13,445 bases of DNA from Candidatus Poribacteria bacterium (lineage in GTDB: Bacteria; Poribacteria; WGA-4E; UBA9662). Position 1 is the stretch's first letter. The number at the start of each line of letters is the position of its first letter. Positions 1-7,416 of the stretch are shown here, in pieces. A program made the position numbers and the translations under genes. Under the pieces are notes generated by a model. The model saw nothing but the letters and a program-made list of their open reading frames with translations, did not search any database and was not told where the DNA came from. The stretch covers positions 43,386 to 56,830 of the forward strand of contig PACG01000110.1 of NCBI GenBank assembly GCA_002699335.1, read 5' to 3'.

Positions 1-339
1 AAGGGATTTCTGGCCGGAAAACTGGGCGAATATAAATTCGGTAACAACTCTGGTTTGGATGTTAACGTGATGCAGTTTGTTGGACTAACCGAGGCTAAAC
101 TACTCGACAGTATCGGCAAGCACGCCGAATTAACCGATCTGTTGCCATGGTTGCGGCATAAAATCGACAAAAGTCGGCAGGAAGTTGCTGACTGGAATCA
201 GGATCGCCGATCTCGTGGTCCGTGGAATCAGGAGATTCAGAAAATGTTCGATCAGCGGATTGAGGCCGTTGGCCGACCGGACTTGACGACTTTTCTTGAT
301 CTACTCGATTGCGAAGATGCGGTTGATTTTCCGCAGTAA
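1..339 (+). CDS. DUF5069-like protein, C-terminal part (5' end outside window)
   Basis: The reading frame is open from base 1 and ends with TAA at 337-339, so the gene begins upstream. About 112 residues are visible. The pattern fits my recollection of the DUF5069 family: a LGEY stretch near the start, a QFVGL segment, a hydrophilic helix with a VADWNQ motif, and a C-terminal GRPDLTTFLDLLDCED segment. DUF5069 proteins are small, soluble and of unknown biochemical role, so no function is proposed. No signal peptide or membrane segment is visible in this part. An internal TTG at base 55 has no good ribosome site and should not be taken as the start. The gene ends 35 bases before the dehydrogenase on the same strand, so the two may be co-transcribed. 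Family call fairly sure, function unknown. Confidence 0.7.
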   Translation, partial: KGFLAGKLGEYKFGNNSGLDVNVMQFVGLTEAKLLDSIGKHAELTDLLPWLRHKIDKSRQEVADWNQDRRSRGPWNQEIQKMFDQRIEAVGRPDLTTFLDLLDCEDAVDFPQ

Positions 340-374
340 CTGCCAAAAGCTGTCGAGAAAAATAGGAGTGGGAG

Positions 375-1466
375 ATGATGACCGGCCCTGAGTTACCCCG
401 AACCATGCTAGCCGTGGTTTGCCACGGCCCTTATGACTATCGATTAGAGGAATCACCAGTTCCTCAAGCTGAGCCTGGTGAAGTCGTGATTCAGGTTCAG
501 GCTTGTGGTATTTGTGCCAGTGATATCAAGTGCTACACTGGCGCGCCTCTGTTTTGGGGGGACGATCACCGCGTGCCATACGTCGATGCTCCGGTTATCG
601 CCGGCCATGAGTTTACCGGTCAAGTGGTTGCACTAGGAGAAGGATCAGCAGAAAAATACGGTTTGCAGATCGGGGATATCGCCATTGCAGAGCAAATCGT
701 TCCCTGCTGGAATTGTCGCTACTGCAAAGATGGGAAATACTGGCTTTGTCAGGTTCATTATATCTTTGGCTTTCAGAAAGTTGTTCAAGGCGGAATGGCC
801 GAATATATGAAGTTTCCAGGAAATTCTCTAATTCATAAAGTGCCGAACCGAATCTCGCCTGCTCAGGCGGCTGTTGTCGAACCTTTGGCCTGTTCGATTC
901 ACGCTGTCCAGCGTGGGGAAATCGAGTTTGGAGATGTAGTGGTGATCGCCGGGGCCGGAACTCTTGGCCTTGGCATGATCGGAGCCGCCCGCTTGAAAAA
1001 TCCGGGCAAACTGATCGCAGTGGATCTGATTGATCGACGGTTGGAAGCCGCCAAAAATTTAGGGGCGGATCTCGGCTTGAATCCAACGCAAACCGATGTG
1101 GTGGAACAGGTTTTGGAGATGACAGATGGTTATGGCTGCGATGTTTACATCGAAGCAACTGGTCATCCCAGTGCGGTTGAACAAGGCTTACGAATGATCC
1201 GTAAGGCGGGTACCTTTGTTGAGTTTAGCGTCATGCGTGAGCCGGTGACAGTTGATTGGACCATCATAGGGGATACCAAAGAACTTAATATTCATGGGGC
1301 TCATCTCGGTCCATATGCTTATCCGTTAGCCATCGACTATATTGATCGAGGGCTCATTGATGTTAATCAGATCGTTACCCATCAACTTCCGTTGGAAGAG
1401 TATCTCGACGCCTTTGAAATGGTACAACAGGGAACTAATTCGATCAAAGTCCAATTAGTTCCTTAA
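375..1466 (+). CDS. Zinc-dependent medium-chain alcohol/polyol dehydrogenase
   Basis: A cytosolic NAD(P)-dependent dehydrogenase of 363 aa, the normal length for the medium-chain zinc family. Catalytic zinc ligands are visible as C44, the H78-E79 pair in a GHE motif, and E169. The structural zinc site is C111, C114, C117 and C125. The Rossmann glycine motif GAGTLGLG lies at 193-200, with D217 ending the second strand, which suggests NAD preference. The HYIFGF segment and the late GAHLGPYAYPLAIDYI stretch recall erythritol/L-threitol dehydrogenases, and threonine/sorbitol dehydrogenase-like members are the alternative. The substrate is therefore inferred only. Two ATGs (375, 378) follow AGGAG at 364-368; 375 gives 6-base spacing. 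The last codons form an inverted repeat. It converges with the glycosyltransferase gene 28 bases downstream. Confidence 0.9.
   Translation: MMTGPELPRTMLAVVCHGPYDYRLEESPVPQAEPGEVVIQVQACGICASDIKCYTGAPLFWGDDHRVPYVDAPVIAGHEFTGQVVALGEGSAEKYGLQIGDIAIAEQIVPCWNCRYCKDGKYWLCQVHYIFGFQKVVQGGMAEYMKFPGNSLIHKVPNRISPAQAAVVEPLACSIHAVQRGEIEFGDVVVIAGAGTLGLGMIGAARLKNPGKLIAVDLIDRRLEAAKNLGADLGLNPTQTDVVEQVLEMTDGYGCDVYIEATGHPSAVEQGLRMIRKAGTFVEFSVMREPVTVDWTIIGDTKELNIHGAHLGPYAYPLAIDYIDRGLIDVNQIVTHQLPLEEYLDAFEMVQQGTNSIKVQLVP
1431..1462 (+). repeat. Perfect 10-bp inverted repeat over the 3' end of the dehydrogenase gene
   Basis: GGAACTAATT at 1431-1440 is exactly repeated in reverse complement at 1453-1462 with a 12-base loop, and the dehydrogenase stop codon follows immediately. 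The stem is AT-rich and there is no clean T-run after it, so it is a weak terminator candidate. It could instead protect the 3' end of the mRNA. It lies between two convergent genes, where a transcription barrier would be expected and no better one is seen. Confidence 0.45.
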
Positions 1467-1494
1467 ATAAAGTTGAGACCATAGTTTCGTTGAC

Positions 1495-3153
1495 CTATTC
1501 TGGCACAAAGAACTCAGTTACAGATGGTTGGTAAAGATATAGATAAAAGCCTTCATCTCCAATCGTGGATCCGGTGAACTCTACTAGCTGTTCGACAGGG
1601 TGAGTAGCTAGTAGGTCGACCGATAAGCGATGGTTGAGGATCAGCAGGACATGGGTGTGGGTTTGACCTGAAACCTCTGCCGCCTTTTGCATAACTTGTG
1701 TATCGTTAACACCGTGAGTCCGTTGACTATCCCATCGAACGAAAGAGCCCTTCCGACTGCCGCGAACGTAGTAGACCTCCTTTTTCCCTAAATAGCCGAC
1801 AACTGTACTCGCAGCATAGTCAATGTCACCAATCATTGGAAGAATATCTAACTTCTTAGCCCGGATGAACTCAGCCGTTAGTTTGCCGTAAGAGAACGGA
1901 TATTTGATCTCGTTAGCAACGGCCCGCAGACCACCAACCAGGTGGATAAATAAAATGCCAGTTAATAGAAGATTGAAGCCGATACGAGTAGCAGTGTGAA
2001 ATCGGTCCGGTAACTGAAAATAAGATCTGAAGTGTTTTCCTCCCCAGATAGTCAGTAAGAAAGCAATAAAGATAAATCCGTGGTGACGAATCGCGCCCTG
2101 ATACTTGATGTAGAAGAAAGCCAGCAACCCAAAAGTACTGGAGAGGTAGATCAGCAGGGCACTCGGTCGATCCAGAGTAGCCACGATAACGAGTACTAGG
2201 ATCAAGCAAGCGATTTGTAATTTCCAGGTTTTGAACCAGGCGAAGGTTTTTGACTGCATCAAAAACTCCGAGCCCCAAAAATGAAGGTCCCGGTTGGGGA
2301 TGGGAAAGAAGGCACGTGGGATAAGTCGAATGAAATTTTCGATGCGTTTTAGATCTAATTGGGTATACCAGCCAACAGCAAAACCGGTATCGGCCGGTGG
2401 ATTGAGTTGTAGCACCGCCGTTAGGATACCAACCGTTATAATGGCAAAACCGAGATTGATCCGCAGAATACTGACAGTACTATCCTCGGCCAAGTCTTGA
2501 CGGGTGAGCAGGTAATCGAGTCCTAAACCGAGCGCGACACTAATCACTAGGACCAGTGCGTGGACGCTGGTATGGCTCATGAGAAAGAGTATCAAGGCAA
2601 CTGGGATTGGTTTTTGATAACGTTGCCTCAGAAGAGTACACAAGATTGTCACTAGCAGCAGGCTGACAGCATAGTTACGACAGACTACGCCATATTCGTA
2701 GAGGGAATAATAACCAAAAGCGAAGCAAACCTTTTGTAATGGGGTCAAGGGGGAATTTCTGGTCACCAGAAAAACCGTGCTGGTGGCGATCAGCAGATGT
2801 AAGATCTGCATTCCTGTTGGTGAGGCAGTTAAACGCGTAATTGGTATCAGCAGCAGATGCCACAAGGCGGGATGACCTTCGTACTTCATGTGACGGAGGA
2901 GATCAAAGACCCCGGTACTGTCGCGAGCGAGTAGCCAAGCCTGAATTTCGTCCCGCCACATTTCGTGATGAAAAGCAGCGAAAAGCCCAACCAGAAAGTA
3001 AGTGAATGTCAGCGCCAGTGCAAAGTAGGGGGTTTTACCAATATCGAGATATTGGCTGAAGATCTGTTTTAGCCGGGAAAAGGTTGTCAGTCTCGCAGAT
3101 CTCGTCTCCAAAGATTCAACCTTCGAGTGACCATCATCAGCGTTTGGGGTCAC
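1495..3153 (-). CDS. Polytopic membrane glycosyltransferase, ArnT/PMT (GT39/GT83) type
   Basis: A 552-aa integral membrane protein. A soluble N-terminus of about 40 residues is followed by many hydrophobic segments up to about residue 420, then a soluble C-terminal part of about 130 residues. The first extracytoplasmic loop holds a WRDE motif at 66-69 and a GHP motif at 93-95. That acidic pair after the first membrane segment, followed by a His-Pro, is the hallmark of lipid-linked-sugar glycosyltransferases of the GT-C fold (ArnT, PMT, PglF-like). Such enzymes move a sugar from a polyprenyl phosphate carrier to lipid or protein on the outer face of the membrane. The acceptor cannot be read from sequence. 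The start is GTG at 3151-3153, preceded 6 bases upstream by AGGTGG on the minus strand. It follows the 281-aa gene by 39 bases. Confidence 0.75.
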   Translation of the reverse strand: MTPNADDGHSKVESLETRSARLTTFSRLKQIFSQYLDIGKTPYFALALTFTYFLVGLFAAFHHEMWRDEIQAWLLARDSTGVFDLLRHMKYEGHPALWHLLLIPITRLTASPTGMQILHLLIATSTVFLVTRNSPLTPLQKVCFAFGYYSLYEYGVVCRNYAVSLLLVTILCTLLRQRYQKPIPVALILFLMSHTSVHALVLVISVALGLGLDYLLTRQDLAEDSTVSILRINLGFAIITVGILTAVLQLNPPADTGFAVGWYTQLDLKRIENFIRLIPRAFFPIPNRDLHFWGSEFLMQSKTFAWFKTWKLQIACLILVLVIVATLDRPSALLIYLSSTFGLLAFFYIKYQGAIRHHGFIFIAFLLTIWGGKHFRSYFQLPDRFHTATRIGFNLLLTGILFIHLVGGLRAVANEIKYPFSYGKLTAEFIRAKKLDILPMIGDIDYAASTVVGYLGKKEVYYVRGSRKGSFVRWDSQRTHGVNDTQVMQKAAEVSGQTHTHVLLILNHRLSVDLLATHPVEQLVEFTGSTIGDEGFYLYLYQPSVTEFFVPE

Positions 3154-3190
3154 AGGAGACCACCTGTAAAAAAGGCCTTAATTCTACAGG
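3152..3190 (-). promoter_or_regulatory. Mutually exclusive short hairpins over the glycosyltransferase start
   Basis: Read on the minus strand, CCTGTA (3190-3185) can pair with TACAGG (3168-3163). The inner ACAGG of the latter (3167-3163) can instead pair with CCTGT (3156-3152). The second pairing encloses the AGGTGG ribosome site and touches the GTG start codon, so it would hide both. The first pairing encloses AAGGCCTT and a T-run. The layout is that of a tiny attenuator or translational switch in the gap between two co-directional genes. The stems are only 5-6 bp, so chance is a real possibility. Confidence 0.3.
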
Positions 3191-3192
3191 CG

Positions 3193-4038
3193 TTAAAAGG
3201 GGAGTACCGAAGGACGTTCTCCGGCGGAGACAGGCTCAGTTTCTACAACGACAACAGTTTCTATGGGCTCGTCTTCCGAAGGTTGGGTAGTGGTTACTTC
3301 GCTTTCCTCAGTGGCTGCTGATATTTTTTTGATCCGCTCCATAAACTGTTGGAGCAGTTCTTCTTTCGAAGACGCCGCTGTCAATTCCGCCGCTAGTTGT
3401 GTCCACTGCATTTCTGACATCTCGTTGCGAGATTCAACCGCATATCGTGCTCTGACGTACTGCCAGAAACTTGCTTGATCGATATTTTGTTGCTCCATTT
3501 TGTCTTTCAGCTTGCTGGCTAAAGCAAAAGTTGCTTTTTGCGCATTGCCCAATTTTTCTTCTTTGGTTGGGCCGGAGGCGAGTGGTGTCGTCTCGTGTTG
3601 ACGGTGGAGGTAATAGTTCAAAACCTCTTTGATAACCGGAACAGGTAGCAGTTGCTTGATTGCATTTCGCTGGGCTTTATGAATCGCTTTGGTGAAGGCG
3701 TGTGGATCAAGTCGAGATCCCATATTTTTGGGTTGCTCACAGGCTCCATAGCGAGAAGAACCAGTGATGGTATCGACCGCCTTGACCACAGCGATCCACG
3801 ATTTGTCTCGTTCTTCGTGTTCGATGGTATCCACCTCTATACCGCCCCGTCGGTTAGCGGCTTCATTGATCCCGGCTAATGTTAACCCTTCTACCACTTT
3901 ACCGCCCTGTTTGAAGGAATAGACATAGTCTTTGATCGCTTGCCCCGTCATCATCTGGACAATAGCTTGATCGTCAACCTGTTCCAGTACTTCAAACTCA
4001 GACAACGGCGCGATTTCTTTTCCCGTATTTTCTGGCAT
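3193..4038 (-). CDS. Putative ssDNA-annealing/recombination-type protein with SSB-like C-terminus
   Basis: A soluble 281-aa protein with no signal or membrane segment. The start is ATG at 4036-4038, preceded on the minus strand by GGAGAGG with good spacing. A longer frame to a TTG at 4080 lies only about 5 bases past the predicted transcription start and is rejected. The core (about residues 10-140) has a YSFKQGGKVVEGLTLAGINE segment, a strand-rich part ending in TGSSRYGACEQPK, and a helix FTKAIHKAQRNAIKQLLP. The KA-QRNA-K helix recalls Rad52/Erf/RecT-type annealing proteins of phages, but I cannot assign a family by eye. A helical region follows, then a roughly 35-residue acidic, Thr/Val-rich tail ending in Leu-Pro-Phe, like the protein-docking tip of SSB. 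There are no phage genes nearby. Function is inference; the coding call is firm. Confidence 0.75.
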   Translation of the reverse strand: MPENTGKEIAPLSEFEVLEQVDDQAIVQMMTGQAIKDYVYSFKQGGKVVEGLTLAGINEAANRRGGIEVDTIEHEERDKSWIAVVKAVDTITGSSRYGACEQPKNMGSRLDPHAFTKAIHKAQRNAIKQLLPVPVIKEVLNYYLHRQHETTPLASGPTKEEKLGNAQKATFALASKLKDKMEQQNIDQASFWQYVRARYAVESRNEMSEMQWTQLAAELTAASSKEELLQQFMERIKKISAATEESEVTTTQPSEDEPIETVVVVETEPVSAGERPSVLPF

Positions 4039-4091
4039 TTTCTTGCCCTCTCCGTTTTTTGAACTTACGTCCCAATCCAAAATACCTTAAT

Positions 4092-4120
4092 ATGATAACA
4101 GAGTTTGTTACAGCTGTCAA
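4092..4120 (-). promoter_or_regulatory. Near-consensus sigma70 promoter for the 281-aa gene
   Basis: On the minus strand TTGACA (4120-4115) is followed after 17 bases by TATCAT (4097-4092). This is a perfect -35 and a near-perfect -10 at ideal spacing. Transcription would start near 4085, giving a leader of about 47 bases before the ATG at 4038. Two symmetric elements overlap it: ACAGCTGT at 4110-4117 across the -35, and TAACA/TGTTA arms at 4096-4100 and 4106-4110 inside the spacer. Either could be a repressor site; neither matches the LexA boxes I know. Confidence 0.7.
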
Positions 4121-4225
4121 TGTGAAGTGTCATTCTGTTAATTCGCTCAATGATAGACACAGTCTAAGTTCAGAGCAATAAAAATCGAAAAGTCAAATGT
4201 GATTCAGTTCAGTTGAGATTATACA

Positions 4226-4255
4226 GAAAGAAACAGGGTACACACCGTTTCTTTC
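4226..4255 (-). terminator. Terminator-like hairpin after the isomerase gene
   Basis: GAAAGAAAC at 4226-4234 pairs with GTTTCTTTC at 4247-4255 (9 bp), extended by GG/CC beyond a one-base bulge, with a loop of about 7 bases. It overlaps the TGA stop of the minus-strand isomerase gene and would form at the end of its transcript. The U-rich 3' arm stands in for a separate T-run, so termination may be partial. It separates the pgsA operon from the promoter of the 281-aa gene. Confidence 0.45.
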
Positions 4256-5024
4256 ATTCCAGATAGGATTTCATGGTATGCAAGGCTGTTTCAACATCTT
4301 GATCGAAATCGTCGAAACGGCACTCACAGGAGACACGCCCTTTATAGCCGGCAGATTTGAGGGCAGAGAAGAAATCGGAAAAATCGAAGTTATCGTTGCC
4401 CGGATAGGAGCGCTTGACCGGTTCAGCGATATGAACATGGGCTAACCATTCAGCCGCATCAGCGATATTGGACATCGGTTCAGACTCCTGCCAGATATGG
4501 TAGAGGTCAGCCAAAACTTGGATGCCGGAGCGATTGACACGTTTAGCCATGGCCAGTCCGTCGGCCACAGTCTGGATGATGTTGCACTCGCGAGCACACA
4601 GTGGCTCAATAGCAATGATGATACCGTAGGCTTCAGCATGGTCAGCCGACATCGATAAGAAGTCGGCAATCTGACCCAGAGCCCGATCGAAATCATATCC
4701 GTCATCTACATTGCGGGACCCACTGCTGCCGTAGACGATAATCTTACTACCCAGTGATTGGGCCCGGCGACAGGCTGTCTCTACGTAATTGGATAACCGT
4801 TGCAGATCGATCTCATCACCGACAACGCGCAGATCACCGGGTAGAAATCCGGCGTAGGCTTCGGCTTTGATAGAACTGCCCAGTGCTTCGGCCTGAATGG
4901 GCTGAAACTCGGCCTCATCTTTTTCCGGGATCAGGGCACTTTGTACGCCCAACTCAATATAGTCGTAGCCGACCTCTGCCAGTCGATCTATTTTCTCTAA
5001 TGGTGCACAAACGCCAAATTTCAT
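4254..5024 (-). CDS. Sugar phosphate isomerase/epimerase, xylose-isomerase-like TIM barrel
   Basis: A 256-aa cytosolic protein of the AP-endonuclease-2/xylose-isomerase-like TIM barrel family, of typical length. Metal and catalytic positions fall at strand ends as expected: E140 in IAIEPL, D173 and H176 in ADLYHI, H198 in HVHIAEP, and E234 in SCECRF. These ligands bind a divalent metal in ketose 3-epimerases, inosose dehydratases and hydroxypyruvate isomerases. Which sugar is handled cannot be told. The start is ATG at 5022-5024 with AAGGAG about 9 bases upstream. The gene is 21 bases downstream of the amidase and probably shares its mRNA. A terminator-like hairpin overlaps its stop. Family sure, substrate unknown. 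Confidence 0.88.
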   Translation of the reverse strand: MKFGVCAPLEKIDRLAEVGYDYIELGVQSALIPEKDEAEFQPIQAEALGSSIKAEAYAGFLPGDLRVVGDEIDLQRLSNYVETACRRAQSLGSKIIVYGSSGSRNVDDGYDFDRALGQIADFLSMSADHAEAYGIIIAIEPLCARECNIIQTVADGLAMAKRVNRSGIQVLADLYHIWQESEPMSNIADAAEWLAHVHIAEPVKRSYPGNDNFDFSDFFSALKSAGYKGRVSCECRFDDFDQDVETALHTMKSYLE

Positions 5025-5045
5025 TTAGTGAACTCCTTTTTGCTC

Positions 5046-6491
5046 TTATCCCTTGAGTGGGCCAACTGAAGGTTGGGTCGAAGGTGAATTATCTGAAAGT
5101 ATACGGTTCAGATTCGGATGGTGCTGATGCCAGTTGGTCGCCTGCTGGTATGCGTGGCCAACCCGGCACAGCAACGGTTCGGATAGGTGTTTTCCCACCA
5201 GTTGCAGGCTCAACGGAAGATGGTCGCTGGTGAAGCCACAGGGTAGAGACAGCGTCGGCATCCCATTGTAGTTGAAAGGAACGGTAAATCGCTGGAATTG
5301 GGCGGGCCGATCGCTCATCGGTCCGTACAATCCTGCTGGCGTAACGGAGTGGGGCGGCGCCGACATGGAGGGGCAAACAAGTAAGTCAATCCCCGACATA
5401 GCCCGCTGAAAATGACCGTTGCAGGTGGCCCTCAGGGTGTTAGCCCGGGCGTAGTCGGCTCCGCTGACCCCCGCGCCTTTGTCCAGCCAACCGCGGAACC
5501 ACGGCCCATACACCTCTCGCTGCGAAGGATAGGTGGCCTGGTGAGCCGAAACGGCTTCTGCGGTACAAAGCGTCGGCCAGGCTAGCACAAACGGGTCAAT
5601 GTCAGGTAGCTTGATCTCCACCACTTCGGCTCCCAGTTCCACCAAAACATCTACACTGCTAGAAACGGCGGCCGCCAGTTCCGGGTCGATGTCCGAGGTG
5701 GCGTAGTGCTGGTCAAAACCAATTCTGATAGCAGATGGGACCTGATCCAGAGAGGCTAACATCTCCGGTACCGGATCGGATAAGGTAGTCGGGTCGTTAG
5801 CATCAGGGCCGGCAATGACCTGTAGCATCAATCCAGCATCGGCCACGCTGCGGGTCATGGGACCGACATGGTCCATCGATTCGGCCAGGGCCAGAACGCC
5901 GTAACGGCTGACAAGGCCCCAGGTCGGTTTCAGCCCCACTACCCCGCAGGCAGCGGCAGGGAAGCGAATAGAACCGCCGGTATCGCTGCCCAGGGCGCCG
6001 AAACAGAGGCCGCTAGCGATAGCCACCCCGGACCCGCTGGAGGAAGAACCGGTCCAACGTTGCGGATGCCACGGATTGATGGGAATAGGGAAAGCCGGGT
6101 TGTAGCCACCCATAGCCCCTTCGGTCAGGTTCAGTTTACCTAGCAGCACCGCCCCGGCCGCCGTCAGTTTTCGCACCACGGTGGCGTCGTAAGCGGGGAT
6201 ATGATCGGTGTTAACCTGCGCTCCGCCCATGGTACGCACACCACGAGTATAGCAGAGGTCCTTGACCGCAACCGGCACGCCGTGCAACGGTCCCCGATAG
6301 TCACCGGCTACGATGTCAATCTCGGCTTGCCGGGCTGTCTCCACAGCCTGTTCTGCCATCAGGGTAGCATAACTTTTAAGGTATGGATCCCACTGCTGTA
6401 TGCGTTCCAGTTGCATCTGTGTCAGATCAGACGGTGAGATCTGTTTGGACCGGATTAACTCAGCCGCCTGAACAATGGTATTAAAGTGCAT
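5046..6491 (-). CDS. Amidase-signature family hydrolase (GatA-like)
   Basis: A 481-aa amidase-signature enzyme with the full Ser-cisSer-Lys triad: K77 in VAVKDL, cis-Ser S150 in the Gly/Ser loop, and nucleophile S174 in GSDTGGSIRFP. The 24-residue gap between the two serines equals that of GatA and FAAH. It hydrolyses an amide bond, with the substrate not readable. GatB and GatC are not in the window, so a free-standing amidase is more likely than the Glu-tRNA amidotransferase subunit, though GatA is not excluded. The start is ATG at 6489-6491, with GAGGG 5 bases upstream. The frame stays open 62 codons further upstream, but those codons overlap the 3' end of pgsA and show no family similarity. 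The gene follows pgsA by 67 bases and precedes the isomerase by 21. Confidence 0.9.
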   Translation of the reverse strand: MHFNTIVQAAELIRSKQISPSDLTQMQLERIQQWDPYLKSYATLMAEQAVETARQAEIDIVAGDYRGPLHGVPVAVKDLCYTRGVRTMGGAQVNTDHIPAYDATVVRKLTAAGAVLLGKLNLTEGAMGGYNPAFPIPINPWHPQRWTGSSSSGSGVAIASGLCFGALGSDTGGSIRFPAAACGVVGLKPTWGLVSRYGVLALAESMDHVGPMTRSVADAGLMLQVIAGPDANDPTTLSDPVPEMLASLDQVPSAIRIGFDQHYATSDIDPELAAAVSSSVDVLVELGAEVVEIKLPDIDPFVLAWPTLCTAEAVSAHQATYPSQREVYGPWFRGWLDKGAGVSGADYARANTLRATCNGHFQRAMSGIDLLVCPSMSAPPHSVTPAGLYGPMSDRPAQFQRFTVPFNYNGMPTLSLPCGFTSDHLPLSLQLVGKHLSEPLLCRVGHAYQQATNWHQHHPNLNRILSDNSPSTQPSVGPLKG

Positions 6492-6558
6492 TTTTCCCTC
6501 TGAAGTGGTTTCTGTTGTCGAACTCGGTTTGCCGTACTGAATCGTTCTTGTGATGGTA

Positions 6559-7140
6559 TCACTCGAAGGTGTCGTGGATGCCGCAGTAGATCTGGATGAA
6601 GCGTGGCAGATAAGTAACCAAGATGTAGATTTCGATGGCAGCGGAGACGAGGAGAACCGGCAGCATAATAGGACCATAGGGCCAATCGGTGTATCCGTAG
6701 GCTTCCAACCAAAGCCTGCAGAAACCGTAGGCCAAAATAGCGAAGTTGAGGGCTGTACCCCACCTGGCTATTAGTTTGGGACGAACCTTGAAGGCAATCT
6801 TCCTCCACCACAGCAAGATCGGAATTGAGGCTAACTGCGCCAGGTCACGAACAAAGACCAACCCAACATACCAGCCGGGAACCCGCTTGACGGCGAAAAG
6901 ATAGCTGAACATGGCCAGCACAACCAGCTTATCGGCTACCGGGTCGAAGATCATCCCAGCCTGGGTAACCATTCCCATTTTACGCGCCAGGAGACCATCC
7001 AGAAAATCGGTTAGGAAGACCCAGCTGGCCAGTAGAAATCCGGGGATAAAGGCACCCTGATGGATCAGTATCAGCACCACCGGAATTAAAACGATGCGGC
7101 AGAGGGTGAGCAAATTGGGCCAGTTCAGCGGTATGGGCAT
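6559..7140 (-). CDS. pgsA: CDP-diacylglycerol-glycerol-3-phosphate 3-phosphatidyltransferase
   Basis: A 193-aa integral membrane enzyme, the usual PgsA length. It makes phosphatidylglycerophosphate from CDP-diacylglycerol and glycerol 3-phosphate, the first committed step to phosphatidylglycerol and cardiolipin. The CDP-alcohol phosphotransferase signature is complete: D45, D48, G49, A52, R53, G62, D66 and D70 with exact DxxDGxxARx8GxxxDxxxD spacing. The N-terminus NWPNLLTLCRIVLIP is typical of PgsA. Several hydrophobic segments follow the motif. The start is ATG at 7138-7140, with GGGAG about 6 bases upstream. It is the first gene of a minus-strand run with the amidase and isomerase. Related cardiolipin or phosphatidylinositol synthases share the motif, but length and N-terminus favour PgsA. 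Confidence 0.9.
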   Translation of the reverse strand: MPIPLNWPNLLTLCRIVLIPVVLILIHQGAFIPGFLLASWVFLTDFLDGLLARKMGMVTQAGMIFDPVADKLVVLAMFSYLFAVKRVPGWYVGLVFVRDLAQLASIPILLWWRKIAFKVRPKLIARWGTALNFAILAYGFCRLWLEAYGYTDWPYGPIMLPVLLVSAAIEIYILVTYLPRFIQIYCGIHDTFE

Positions 7141-7256
7141 ATAGATCTCCCACTCAAACCCCTAGCACTTCAACGCTCTTCCATTCAACCTCCTCTTGCG
7201 TCTCACCAACTTTCCATTCGGGTAGCCTCTCGTCAGATGAAAAGATTGGAATTGCT

Positions 7257-7283
7257 TTTATAATACCTTTTTGCAGGTCTCAA
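7257..7283 (-). promoter_or_regulatory. Possible promoter of the pgsA operon
   Basis: On the minus strand TTGAGA (7283-7278) is followed by TATAAA (7262-7257) after 15 bases. Both boxes are fair, but the spacer is 2 bases short. It would give a leader of about 110 bases before the pgsA ATG. No better candidate is seen upstream of pgsA, so this is only the best available guess. Confidence 0.25.
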
Positions 7284-7384
7284 TGGTACATACATCCTGC
7301 GAGTTGCAAAAACTAATCGTCATCTCTCGATCGAGGTTGCGGGCAAATATTTTTCAGGCCTGGCTGACAGGAAAGAAAGAGGCG

Positions 7385-7416
7385 GATATCAGTCAGGCTT
7401 GAAGGAGCCTGATATC
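7385..7416. repeat. Bulged inverted repeat (GATATC / AGGCT arms)
   Basis: AGGCT (7395-7399) pairs with AGCCT (7406-7410) over a 6-base loop. After a 4-base bulge on one side, GATATC (7385-7390) pairs with GATATC (7411-7416). No T-run follows. The role is unknown; it may be an operator, part of a decayed terminator, or chance. Confidence 0.35.

Noticed and set aside
613..1158. 181-codon open frame on the minus strand inside the dehydrogenase gene
   Set aside because: It lies wholly within a well-supported gene, has no ribosome site and no recognisable domain; it is an antisense shadow.
4039..4080. TTG start adding 14 residues to the 281-aa protein
   Set aside because: It would begin about 5 bases after the predicted transcription start with no room for a ribosome site; the ATG at 4038 has GGAGAGG upstream.
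6492..6677. N-terminal extension of the amidase frame by 62 codons
   Set aside because: It overlaps the 3' end of pgsA, is Ser/Thr-rich without family similarity, and the ATG at 6491 has a good ribosome site and the normal amidase beginning.
7326..7335. 10-bp palindrome CTCGATCGAG considered as an operator or attachment site
   Set aside because: A single short palindrome far from any start codon; expected by chance at this window size.
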